NCBI GenBank assembly: GCA_001579985.1
Contig: LRSR01004414.1
Span: 1 to 25,122 of the forward strand
Length of the DNA: 25,122 bases
DNA from: Hypsibius dujardini
Taxonomy: Eukaryota > Tardigrada > Eutardigrada > Parachela > Hypsibiidae
Reading direction: 5' to 3'
Position 1 is the first letter of the stretch. Each line of letters opens with the position of its first letter. Below, piece after piece: positions 1 through 9,390 of the stretch. A program made the translations under genes and the position numbers. The notes below the pieces were generated by a model. The model was given only the letters and a program-made list of their open reading frames with translations, ran no database searches and was not told the DNA's origin.

Positions 1-520
1 TCTTCACCGGGTTCGGTCATACTTGAGGTGACACCAATAGCAATCTTTTTCACACTCACAGGAATTTTGAAAACAAATTCGTGCTGACTGGTAATATTTG
101 GAAAAAAGCAGTTAATGGAGATCTAGAAGTTTGATTGGTTCAACATTAGAAGATCTAATATTCGAGCTCTATGCACCACAGCATGCGAGCATGTGAACAC
201 TTGAAACGGAAATGTTCGTTTTTTTTTCTCTTCTGGTATATTTTAAAGGCAGAAAAGCCCCGAATGAGCCCTGTCGACTGATACCGAAAGTTGGGACTCA
301 ACAGTCGAACTGGACACATATTGCAAACTTAGCAAGCTCCTCCTCTCCATGTGATGTCAATGGGAAACCTCTGCTTGATTGAACGATTTTCGCAATTTAA
401 ACAGCCGAATCTTTAATTAATTTAATGGGTAACTTACCACTTATCAAAAATTAATTGATTGATCTCCAAGAGTGATGTTTAAGCTTTAATTTGAATCCAT
501 TTTTGTCTAGATCGCACATA
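1..520. other. Non-coding flank, nothing recognised
   Basis: AT-rich sequence with no convincing open frame, splice-bounded exon or repeat family that I can identify on either strand. It ends at the left terminus of the DNA element that starts at 521. Confidence 0.5.
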
Positions 521-1187
521 TACTGTACTGTCGCGATTCTAACGGCCGTTTTTTGGCCCTACCAGTAAATTACGACCCCCCGGCCAGCTTGCGTTCAGTG
601 GAATTCACTGTTCTTTTGGCGGACTGAATCAATCAATCATACCATCATTTCAAGCAATTTTTTATATCCCATTTGAAAATTGTTAAACCTTATGGAGCTC
701 AATTTTTCTCGAAAATCTTCATCTGTCACAACAAGCCCCTTAGCCGTCTCTCCCACTAGCCAAGCGCAAACAGCATCATCGATGGAATCATACTGCGGCT
801 CTCGTGTCTTCTTCTGTGGCGGTTTAGGTCTGATTCTGCAACGAAAAGCCAGGAGCTCCGTTTAAATCAATCAATCGAGTGAAGGAATTGAATGTCCATT
901 CTTGAATGTTCACCTGCGAAATCTTTTCGTTTAGCGCAGCTGGTTGACGGATAGACCAGACTCATGAAATCGCTCAGTCAAGCGTTGCTTCTCGGCTTCA
1001 AAATAATTTTTCCTAGATGTTTTCACCATTTTAAAATCAGCTGTTGGAATCAATCAACAATCAACAGGTGCCGTTACTCTACTCAATCAACAATCAACAT
1101 AGTTTTGGCTGAACGGAATTGAATCCGTGACGTCACACACAGTCTTGCACGGGGGGAGGCGGGGCTAAGCCGGCCGACAGTACAGTA
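521..1187. mobile_element. Non-autonomous pogo/Tigger-like DNA element, 667 bp
   Basis: The two ends are 13-bp perfect inverted repeats, TACTGTACTGTCG at 521-533 and its reverse complement at 1175-1187. The outermost TA on each side can be read as a target-site duplication, as expected for the Tc1/mariner/pogo superfamily. Thirty bases inside the left end lies a box (GCCCTACCAGTAAAT, about 556-570) that recurs in two other elements of this window. The interior has short AATC/CAAC runs and an open frame on the minus strand resembling a Tc5/CENP-B helix-turn-helix. It is far too short to encode a full transposase, so it is a deletion derivative. The superfamily assignment is inference from TA flanks plus the DNA-binding relic. 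Confidence 0.65.
637..861 (-). pseudogene. Relic of a Tc5/CENP-B-type transposase DNA-binding domain
   Basis: An open minus-strand frame of about 74 codons, with a stop upstream and no good initiator, lies inside the 521-1187 element. It has a basic N-terminal stretch (KPPQKKTREPQYDS) followed by DDAVCAWLVGETAKGLVVT and then DEDFREKLSSI. The spacing of W, the small/basic residues before G, a V-V-T turn and a following REK helix resembles the second helix-turn-helix of Tigger, pogo and jerky proteins (general form W-x6-KG-x-P-V-T/S-...-EKA). No catalytic DDE/D region follows; the frame closes at a TGA. Read from the sequence: the frame and residues. Inferred: the family. A chance frame is possible but less likely given its position in a TA-flanked element. 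Confidence 0.45.
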
Positions 1188-1643
1188 CGGGCTGCACTGT
1201 TTGAAGAAGCATGCATGCTGATGTGACTAATAGGAAAATCCCCATTGCGAATTTCCGACCAACATTTTCGTTAAAAATATTTCGAATTTAAACTAAATGG
1301 CGTGTCCATGGACACGTTCGCTTTTTTAAATCAAGCGTTTTGATTTGAGACTGAAAATGTCCTCAAAGGGACATTATCTTACTGTAACCAGATTTAGAGG
1401 AACCTCCATAACGTTTGATAATTTGACTGAAACTTAACAGCTATTCTAGAATCTGCTGTAACAGCAACTAGCAAATTGAATGGGTTAACCAAATGATGAC
1501 AAGCGGTGCAAGATCATATCCATGCCACTCGGCAACTAGCCTTAAAGCAATAACCGCCAAAACTATTGACGAACCCAGCATGTTAGCTGCCACTGGCAGT
1601 TGGTACGCGCACTAAACTTAACGAGGGCTGGATTTTCTTGCAG
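1188..1643. other. Intron or upstream sequence of the beta-propeller-like gene
   Basis: No long frame. The segment ends in an excellent splice acceptor (GGATTTTCTTGCAG, cut after 1643). A short open piece at about 1542-1603, between an AG and a GT, could be another exon of the same gene, but its phase does not fit the next exon, so I do not include it. Confidence 0.45.
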
Positions 1644-2315
1644 TTTTCACAAATGGACAAGGCCTTTGCTATCCCAAATATGGAGTTCCGCCTGGGCCGC
1701 ATCAGTTATTCCAATTATTAAAAATACAAGAAGGATCAAGCGATAATATATCTTATAAATATATTTATCAAACGTGCGATCCATTGACATACACCTGGAC
1801 TACAGAAGCGGAATATATAGAATCCTCTCGTTACTCGTCTTGGCACTGCATCAACACTATTGACAATCAGCCGAGGGTCTACCTTTTTTGCCAGAACAGG
1901 TACGTAACGCTGACATAGCATCTCTGTTTTTGGCTATTAAGCGCCAATAAATGTGAATACAAGACTTTCTTTACTACCGGACAGAGGAGAAGGAGTCATC
2001 GTTTCCATAGATAAACTCAATGGATCAATTGAAGAAGTCAAACTAACGATACCAATCCGTGGTGACTACTACCTCTCTGCGATGGGAATTCGAGATGGAA
2101 AAATTTTCTTTCGCGCAGACGTTTCTGGGGTTGATTCCTTCGGGCGCCAAAGAGTGACACTGACTATGTGGCAGTACAGTCTCTTAACAAACGAATGGAA
2201 AGACGTTTGGTCTAGCCCCTTCCATGCTACCCGAAGCTACTTGAAAGCTGATGATTATAGCTCGCCTGGATTTGGACGATTGAGCTTTACGCCTGCACAG
2301 TGGTCTCAACAATAA
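1644..2315 (+). CDS. 3' end of a beta-propeller/kelch-like protein gene (two exons, 5' incomplete)
   Basis: Two exons are proposed: 1644-1899 and 1964-2315, separated by a 64-bp GT-AG intron. The first begins after a strong acceptor with two bases of a split codon and ends AG|gtacgt; joining AG to the A at 1964 keeps one frame for 201 residues to TAA at 2313. The protein alternates short beta-like strands and turns and contains kelch-like blade ends, 'CDPLTYTW' at residues 44-51 and, later, 'YSLLTNEWKDV' preceded by GKIFF. That Y-x5-W spacing is typical of kelch repeats, but the double-glycine signature is missing, so the family is not certain. Cysteines in the first exon may hint at an extracellular domain. 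Upstream exons are not recognised. An AATAAA lies 55 bases after the stop. Confidence 0.5.
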
Positions 2316-3677
2316 TTATCTAAATTAGATTAGTCAAGGCATGGCCAACTAGTATACAATTCTGCTGGTAATAAAATGCATAAAAATTTCAGGGCAAATT
2401 CAAGCATTAAAGATCTTGATCCTGGACGCAAACGCGAGGAAGGAAGCGGCAGAAAACTTTGAGGCTCGTCATAAGCTCAGCTATCAAAAAGAATAGGGCA
2501 TCAGCTCGACGAGGGCGGTGTTCAATCAACATTTTGTTAATGCGGCCCATGCGACGAAGTCTGGTCTGCCGCTCGGATAAATGTGACTAATGTATAAGGA
2601 GATGTATTGATCACAAGGGCCTAAATAAAAACTATGAAAAAATAAATAAATGGGGAAACATCGAAAATCCAATTAAACGAAGAGTGAAAATACTGAATGA
2701 TAAATAACATTCAAAACCAGGAAAAGTACGAAAATTGAATTTACTAAAAGCTAAAGACAAAAAACGTTTCTGATTTATTTACTATTCTATTCTGTTCGTA
2801 TTGGATGCACACATTTAGCTCGTTGTTTTACATTTTTTTGGTACGCATTTTTTGGTTCATTTTTAGTAAATTTCTTAATTAGCAAACAAACAATTAGAAG
2901 TATTCACAGAACTGTGTCGCCTCCGTTTTACGGCAGATGTAAAAAAAACCAACCAGCTATGTGAGTTAAAACGTATATTTCTAATTTATTCTGAAATTTT
3001 AGTTTTTTTGTGTTCTAACTTTTCATTAGATAGAGTTTTTGTAGTTTACCCATGTTCGCTTTTTTTTCGCTTTTTCGAAGTTTTCATGTAGGCCGTTATA
3101 AGTGCGGCCTGTTTCTTCATTTCAGTATGCGATTCTTTGCCGGGTATTCACGCGCATCTTGAGAGTTTGTGGTGATCCCATTTTTATCACGCCTAAATCG
3201 CATTCTGTTTTACAATGTCTGCCGCATCTACTGTACTTTTTTTATAACCGTAACCCCTTGTTTCATTGACCCTGACCGACGTGAGCTATACGGCGATTAG
3301 CTGTTGCTGATCAAGCATTCACGGTAACACTCTTCAAGTAGATCTTTGCGCAAGGCTACACACACCGCAACTGCTTGCAGTGGCAGTCAATTATGCGACA
3401 GCCAAAGTTTCAAAAAAGTAGTGCGCGTTTAAAGTTTTTCTGCTGATCGGATATGTTACCGAACTACAGCGCAAGTCACGACAAAGATCAACGATTAGTA
3501 GACACAAGCATATTTGAATGTACTCGTAGTTTAAAATCGTGGTTTCTGTCGTGCACTGCAGCAATAATTGATCGAAAAGGTAATCAATATTTCCCTACGC
3601 ATACGATTTTAGCATCACCATTCCTGCCATACCATTGGAATAAAGACACATTTATATATTCTAGAGTACGTGGCACG
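2316..3677. other. Intergenic region between the beta-propeller-like gene and 4TM-A1
   Basis: AT-rich, with poly-A and poly-T runs (for example around 2630-2720 and 3000-3080) and no supported exon. An open frame continuous with 4TM-A1 reaches back to 3453, but the first codon favoured by comparison with the paralogue is at 3678, so I treat 3453-3677 as 5' untranslated or intergenic. Confidence 0.5.
2370..2375 (+). promoter_or_regulatory. Poly(A) signal AATAAA
   Basis: Canonical hexamer 55 bases past the stop codon of the beta-propeller-like gene; a second one occurs at 2624-2629. Either could end its transcript. Confidence 0.4.
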
Positions 3678-5560
3678 ATGCCTACTGGCATAGTTCATGG
3701 CTGTTCGCTGAAGACCGTCATGCTCGCAACTGCTGCAGTTCAGATGGTACAGATGTAAAATTTCTGAATGATTACTATTGCTCTTGCCTTTTCAAGCGTT
3801 GCAATTGCAAATATACTTTACCACACACGGCCACAGTCTGAACGCAATATTGCAGAAAATCAAACTTTCATCATTCTATAGATCGCTGGCATATTGGGTT
3901 CTATTCTGATCATTTTCTGGTTCCATATCAAAGACGTGTCATTCAACTACCACCGTCATCCTGAGTTCTATAGTTTCGCTGTTCTATCGGCCATCTTGTT
4001 CCTCTCAGGACAGTTCCTTGTTTGTGCTTTAATCAAGGTCAGAACACGAGGCAGTTCTGTTGCCTGAAAAAGCACGCTTTCACAAATGCCGGAATGTTAC
4101 GGTACTGTAAAGTCCCGACCCATCCGTGGTACTTTTTGGACCCCACAGTAAATCAGACCCGGTGGTGTGAACTGCTTACGCAATCAATAAAAACGGTGGC
4201 TTTTTACTGTGTGATGACGTAGGCACCACGGATGGGTCGGGACTTTACAGTACATGTAAATACGATTATTTTTATTCCATCTCATTAGTCGGACCTTTAC
4301 CTACTGCGAATATGGTTATCCGCCGAGATGATGATGCTAGCCTACGAAGCTGCTCTCCTCGTCTTGACGACACTGACCTGGAGCAGACGTTCGAGTGAAG
4401 AACTTGAAAAAACTGTAACAGTACAATAGATTCCTCTTTGACTTTCTGGGAGTTACAGGCCATTTATTTGCTGTTCTTTGTGGTAGGAACCTAATCAGTA
4501 CGAACAACTCAGCTATGTGTTTCGGCTGCCAGTCGTCTTTCTCGGCTGCCAAGTTGTCGTGACAGTATGTCATGAATCGGCATCTTGATCTCCGTCTCCC
4601 TACCTTGATGATCTTCAGGCGCGCGTCGATGGAGGGGGGGGGGTGTTTCGTTGTTTTACAACCCCCTCGAAAGTTTAAAAATTCCCATATGAGTACCCCC
4701 TTTGGCCAAAAATGGGAAGAGATACGAATGCGTTGCAATACTCCCCCCATGGATTTTACTTTGGTTTGTTTCTGGGTTTCTGATAAGCTCAAATGTCTGT
4801 AAAAATGGACTGAGGCGCCTACAGAGGTTGAAAAACTTGATGGTGCTCAGTCACTCGTGTTCACACCTGTACAGGGCGCCTTACCTGATTTTCAAATCTC
4901 ATAAACCCAACACGTGCTCTGCTCAATTTCCCATGTGTGGTATATTTCTTGTCTCATTCGGATGCAAAAATGGGTCGCAAACTAGATTTGGGTCTGAGGG
5001 AGTTCATTTTGACATTGGTCATTTTGAAATAATTATCCGGACAAATTGTGGAAGCATTAAAGCTCAGGAGTATCTTTGTTTCTTAGAGAGCAGTATCTAA
5101 TCTCATCAGGAAAAATAACAACAAGGAAGCCGAAAGTGATACTGCACCGTCATCGGTGAAACCCTATGGCTCCCCGAAACTCCGAACTCCGGGTCTGGTG
5201 GCTGCCATTGAAAAAGAACTCTCAGGACCGAATCCGCTGACCCGTTGTGCATTATCCTAGAAGTGCGGTGTGTCGGCTACAACTATTGCTCGCGTGGTTA
5301 ACCAGGATTTGGAGGGGAAGGTGCGTATTATTATATTACTGTTACTGTATTTCATTTATCCCATTAAATCTCATTCAGCTATCGACCAAATTTTAGGAGT
5401 GACAAAGTATTTTTCCAAATTTTCCGCTCACCTGACAGCCTAAAATACCTTTTTTTAGGTTGCCTGCATGATCATTGTCAACCAATACCAGCGTCAACTC
5501 AGCCAACGGAACATTGCAATTATCGAACGCCAACACCGTCGTCAGATAAGCCAGGCTTGA
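3678..5560 (+). CDS. 4TM-A1: small four-helix membrane protein, tandem paralogue 1
   Basis: Five exons: 3678-3746, 3882-4037, 4289-4414, 4720-4794 and 5459-5560 (TGA), giving 175 residues; every intron is phase 0. Residues 1-23 start MPTGIVHGCSLKTV and enter TM1; hydrophobic segments lie near 13-36, 54-75, 79-104 and 124-149, with a short basic cytoplasmic tail rich in Q and R. Exons 2 and 3 align clearly with 4TM-A2: IAGILGS against VLGVLGS, the EFY/EFYNY start of TM2, a shared LFxSG, and LLRIW against VLRVW. Exon 3 (126 nt) and exon 4 (75 nt) have identical lengths in both genes. Exon 4 is the weakest call because its acceptor is poor, but its length, phase and FLIS/FLIP match support it. 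The CSL(R/K) motif before TM1 recalls LAPTM4/DUF4728-type proteins; this is inference. Function unknown. Confidence 0.7.
4103..4252. mobile_element. MITE, 150 bp, with 28-bp perfect inverted repeats
   Basis: The ends, 4103-4130 and 4225-4252, are exact reverse complements over 28 bases, beginning TACTGTAAAGTCCCG. The terminal TA on each side suggests a TA target duplication, as in Tc1/mariner or pogo MITEs. A box at 4133-4153 (ACCCCACAGTAAAT core) matches the subterminal box of the 521-1187 and 14589-14872 elements. It sits in intron 2 of 4TM-A1; without it the intron would be about 101 bp, close to the 125 bp of the same intron in 4TM-A2. It encodes nothing. Confidence 0.85.
4970..5326 (+). 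pseudogene. Dead mariner/Tc1-type transposase, N-terminal DNA-binding region
   Basis: One frame beginning ATG (MGRKLDLGLREF) at 4970 can be followed to 5326 through three in-frame stops: TAA at 5030, TAG at 5084 and TAG at 5258. It shows the paired helix-turn-helix of mariner-like transposases: a first helix pair (SGQIVEALKL ... RAVSNLIRKN), a linker ending SPKLRTP, then LVAAIEKEL ... NPLTR ... CGVSATTIARVVNQDL. The RTP-x-L-V-x-A, NP and VS-x-T-I-x-R-V-V-x-x-DL pattern is characteristic of the family. The catalytic DDE/D domain is absent. It lies in intron 4 of 4TM-A1, in sense orientation. Clearly inactive; how much of the surrounding intron belongs to the same insertion is not visible. Confidence 0.75.
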
Positions 5561-6181
5561 CCACCTACATGACCACAAGATCTGTTTGCACAACTGTATG
5601 CTTTCCAGTCTGGGACAGTAAGAGCCTCAAACCCCACCCCTTCTTTACTATGGCCCATAATATTGTTCTCGCAAGTTAGCTTGATTTTTGGACAACTATC
5701 CTTCGTCTGTATTTTAATCATAAATCATCTTAGTGGAGCGAGCTGCATGCTTGGCAGCCACATACGGTAATACTCACGGACCCTACAAATACTGTACTCC
5801 GACTCCCTGCTTGACTGTTCACTCGTACAGTGCTCGACCAGAATGCTCGCGCTTGGTCCTCACTCATCGGCAAAGCTCATAAGTCCATCTGATATGAATG
5901 TCCATTCAACACCGTTTTCGACTGAACGCTGAACCTTCTTTCGATGCTCGAGACCCGTTCTACGCGGAGCCCTAGGTTCAACGCAGGGAAGATCAGCCGT
6001 TGGATAACCCAAATCAGACAAGCAGACACAGACACCCTGTACTAAACAGACAGTCGCTTTTTGTTAATAATCTCTTAGTTAATATACATCTGGTTAAATA
6101 AATGTCGTTGTATTTGATTTCGTACGTACCTTTTTCAAAGTACTCTTTTGAGTGAGGCGCTAACCTGGGAATTCACTGAAC
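5561..6181. other. Spacer between 4TM-A1 and 4TM-A2
   Basis: 621 bases without a supported exon. It presumably contains the 4TM-A1 3' untranslated region and the 4TM-A2 promoter or leader. An AATAAA occurs at 6097-6102, only about 80 bases before the 4TM-A2 start codon. Confidence 0.5.
6097..6102 (+). promoter_or_regulatory. Candidate poly(A) signal of 4TM-A1
   Basis: AATAAA about 540 bases after the 4TM-A1 stop and about 80 bases upstream of the 4TM-A2 ATG; it is the canonical hexamer I found in the spacer. Confidence 0.4.
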
Positions 6182-7379
6182 ATGCCTGCATGTCAGCCCT
6201 GTAGTTTGAGAATTGGTTGCTTCACTGTTGCCGGAACTTTCATGGTGGGTAAAGAATTACTTGAGAATCTCAACTTTATCATAGTGAATGACTGCCTGAT
6301 AAAATGTACCAGCTTCATACAGGTATTGGGAGTACTGGGATCACTAGCCAGTCGGTCATGGCGCACGATGATCGAGTATCAGCAGGAAGTTGAATTCTAC
6401 AATTACGCTACCGTTTCTGTCATTCTGTTCATGTCCGGATGTCTTCTCTTTCAAGGTCTGCTAAAGGTAAGTACCGACGATTTTCGCGAGATATGTTAAT
6501 GAGTTACGTAAATTCAGGGAGGCCAGACATAATGCGTGGGATGATCTCGGAACAAGTGAATACAAGATATGTGTCTTTTCACTCCTCATAGTCAAACGTC
6601 AGAGTATTGCGGGTCTGGTTTGTTGTGAACACGCTGGCGCTGCTATATGAAATTACACTCTTCATACTGGCAATATTCAGGTGGACCAATCTCGAGCCCG
6701 CCCAGAATTTTAAAAACGTGAGTAAATTCTTCGTTTTTATTTTACGTTACGTTGTTTCCTATACTGCACTCCCATGACAGGAGGGGTTAAAAAGAATTTT
6801 TGCACTGGAATTATCAGTTTGCTGTTCTTTGATAGTTAATTGATTAACTATCTAAACTAACTAAAAACACAAGTGATGGATTAAATCTTTTAAGATGAAC
6901 TAATCTGCATTTTTTTGTTAGATTTAGTTTATTTCATATCAGTTGATTAGTTAATTTATTAAATAATTACAGACTAACTAAAAATCAAGTTCCGATTGAA
7001 ATTACAGGTATCAGTAACATTGTTGACAGTAAATTGCCATGTGCATTTTGTATTGCAGCGAGCATCCTACGAGACCGTTAGTTGGACGTTCAAACTTCCG
7101 ATCATTTTGTTCTGCTTTCTCATTCCCGTTGTGGTATGTCGATTTTGATGGCAAAGTTGAGTTGCTATATACCGGTGGGTCTCGGTATAGGACTCTTATC
7201 AACGGTGTTTTGTTTAACAGATTATTTGCTTGTGTGCTGTGCGGAATTACCGGAATGATCTCATCCACACTCAGCTGAACGCTCAAAATTACCGAAAGTC
7301 GAGACTTCGATTGGTTGATCTACTCAAGAAACAGCCCGAAAATCAACCAAATGAGTCAACAGTGTCCGAGCGTGATTAA
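6182..7379 (+). CDS. 4TM-A2: small four-helix membrane protein, tandem paralogue 2
   Basis: Five exons: 6182-6244, 6323-6466, 6592-6717, 7059-7133 and 7221-7379 (TAA), giving 188 residues; all introns are phase 0 with good GT-AG sites (donors gtgggt, gtaagt, gtgagt, gtatgt; acceptors such as TTCATACAG and TTTAACAG). It starts MPACQPCSLRIG, with the same CSL(R/K) motif before TM1 as 4TM-A1. Helices fall near 12-32, 48-68, 73-97 and 122-144. The last exon begins IICLCAVRNYRND, which matches VACMIIVNQYQRQ of A1 and VLSIIVVFKYRAY of 4TM-B, and continues into a charged 40-residue cytoplasmic tail. Exons 3 and 4 equal those of A1 in length; exon 2 is four codons shorter in the TM1-TM2 loop. This is the cleanest member and anchors the other two models. 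Family resemblance to LAPTM4/DUF4728-like proteins is a guess; function unknown. Confidence 0.8.
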
Positions 7380-7986
7380 GAACAACCGCTTTCCCTGTTT
7401 TATGATCTATGTGACAACCAACGTCCCGAAAAATGAGAGAGTAATACGGCAAACGATTTTTTGCCACTTGGAAAATATATCTAAATATGTGCTTTTGCCA
7501 GTGGCAACTGGAGAAGTCAAACTCATCAGGGGGCAAATATTACGAAAAAAGCTTCAAATTTGCCTTGATTTGAGGAATCAGTTCGCAGGAGATTCCCCTG
7601 TTGTTAAAGCAAATTCGAAAACCGAAACTCACGACGAAATGTCAAACATTTTTATGGATTTTCTCATTTTTGAACTGCTACTTCAACATGAGGCCAATTT
7701 GACGCTTTCTTCAGAGTTACTGCGTTTGAACCGTGACTCAAATCAAATTCTGGTTGATTATTCCACGTTCAGTTCGATCTTTTCTATGGTTCCAATTCAA
7801 TCCATTTCCACTCCACTTGCGTTCGATCACCTTGAAATGGAATCATCATTTCGTAAGAGAAAAGGGTTCTCCTTGAATATTAAATTAGTTAGTGTTCCTC
7901 TTCCCATTCCGTCTTCTCGTTTAAATTGTCAACTATCGCTTACGTCTTGTATTGATAAAAAAATTGAGCGACAACAATACCGCTAG
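7279..7986 (+). other. Long unexplained open frame overlapping the end of 4TM-A2
   Basis: A 235-codon frame, open from just after a TGA at 7276 to a TAG at 7984, runs in a different frame through the last 100 bases of 4TM-A2 and on through what should be its 3' untranslated region. The first internal ATG is at about 7351. If the TAG is ignored the same frame stays open to about 8139. The composition looks protein-like (mixed polar and hydrophobic, no simple repeat) but I recognise no domain and see no signal peptide. It may be chance, an alternative 3' exon, or a decayed gene. Confidence 0.25.
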
Positions 7987-8640
7987 GTGTCCCTCCCTGT
8001 ACTACTGACATTTTTCGTGGCTGGAACGCTAGACCCAAAAGCGGCGCAAAAAGCTTTCATCGTGTTATCAAATCAGCCCTTCGTCTCTACACTACTGCCA
8101 TGGAGAATAATGCTTGAACTTCGCAAGAGCCCGTCGTAGTGAAACGTCCAATCGACGGTACCGCAGCCGGAGTGACTCTGAAAAAAACCCTGTATGCAAG
8201 AACCTGAAATCACCTCGGCGTAAGAAATTAATACACCCAACCCATTCAGTATAATTTATTGTAACGTGAATTGGCTGATTGCTTGATTACTTACCTTGCT
8301 AATGAGTGCCGGTACCATGCATACTGTGTACTGTCTTTTGATGGGTAATTAGAGTATTCTGTAATGCAGTGAACGCCACACACACACCCTCACCGTTAAG
8401 CCTCGAAAATGAAGTATCGCGGAGTAGAAAGAAGCAAAAACAATCGTCCATGCCAAATTCAAAGGATTGTTTATGATCATTTCAGGACTAGAGGCTCTAG
8501 GAGTCTGAGTCACTAGGACCTCTTTGAGTACTTTTGAGAATTTTATGCCTGTACCTAAACGCAGGGGCGTAACTGACGTTTGACAGCGGAGCAGTTGCGC
8601 GAAGGGGAGCGGTGATTTTTCTTCTGAATATGAATTTCGA
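7987..8640. other. Intergenic, no gene recognised
   Basis: Apart from the continuation of the open frame noted at 7279-7986, no exon with splice sites or family similarity could be seen on either strand. Confidence 0.4.
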
Positions 8641-8930
8641 GGGACAGATCTTTTGACCGACAAATCGACAGACCGACGAACCGACCGACCGACCGACCGA
8701 CTGGCAGACCGACAGGAGAGCAATCAGACAACTCAACAGATCCGCAGAAGCGCATACGGACAGGTCGACTGACCGGCATATTGACAGATCGACAAAACTT
8801 ACAGATTGCCAGACCAGTTGGCCGGTAAGCCGGCAGACCTACAAACCAACCAACCACAAAACCGGCACACCGACAGACCAACCATCTGATAGGCCCACAA
8901 ATCGACAGACAACTCGGCATGCAAGCAGGT
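8641..8930. repeat. Degenerate GACC/GACA tetranucleotide microsatellite
   Basis: About 290 bases of 4-bp periodic sequence (GACC, GACA, AACC variants), most regular at about 8686-8715. The minus-strand reading gives low-complexity pseudo-protein and is not a gene. Confidence 0.8.
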
Positions 8931-8943
8931 AAACTGAGACATT

Positions 8944-9069
8944 AGAGAGTTTTTGCAAAGGGTGTATCTCACGGTATAGCGGCACAGTATAGAAAACTGA
9001 ACTTGGTTCCGAGAGAGTTTTCTTTACTGTACCGCTATATCGTGAAATATACCGTTTGCAAAACTCTCC
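8944..9069. repeat. Near-perfect fold-back (palindromic) element
   Basis: Arms 8944-8999 and 9011-9069 are imperfect inverted copies: the left arm reads AGAGAGTTTTTGCAAA, then later GGTATAGCGGCACAGTA; the right arm's complement gives the same with a few substitutions. Only about a dozen bases separate them, so the strand could form one long hairpin. It is possibly a small palindromic MITE; no target duplication is obvious. Confidence 0.65.
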
Positions 9070-9135
9070 ATTGTGAAAGCGACAGAAAGGCGTACGATGG
9101 ACAAGCTATCGGTTATACAAACATAGAGATGTCAA

Positions 9136-9390
9136 CCGGTTCGAAATACGGCCCTGGTTCCGGTTCTGGTTTGGTATTTTTTCTGAACCGGTTACAACTG
9201 TCCGGTTTCATCGCCGAACCGGTTCCATGCGGTTCGGTCTTTTTTAGGAACTGGTTCGAACCGGTTACAGCCGGTCCGGTCTTTCACTCGAACCGGTTGA
9301 GTTTTTTGCGGTCTTTTTTAAGAACCCAATTGGAAAAAAATCGATCAAACCGGTTCGGTTAAACGGTCCGGTCCGGTTTCGACATCCCTT
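9136..9390. repeat. CCGGTT-rich interspersed repeat
   Basis: The motif AACCGGTT and its close relatives (CCGGTT, GGTTCGG, TCCGGTT) occur over a dozen times at irregular spacing in about 250 bases. Because AACCGGTT is self-complementary, the block reads similarly on both strands. The spacing is too irregular for a simple microsatellite. Confidence 0.6.

Noticed and set aside
3453-3677. N-terminal extension of 4TM-A1 from an upstream ATG at 3453
   Set aside because: 4TM-A2 starts with a comparable MP...CSL sequence, so the ATG at 3678 is the better start.
4337-4792. Minus-strand open frame of 151 codons
   Set aside because: It is antisense to two 4TM-A1 exons and the intron between them, with no family match.
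5087-5260. Use of 5087-5260 as the last exon of 4TM-A1 (good acceptor, phase 0, stop TAG)
   Set aside because: The frame matches a mariner transposase helix-turn-helix that continues past the TAG and upstream of the acceptor, whereas 5459-5560 matches the last exons of 4TM-A2 and 4TM-B.
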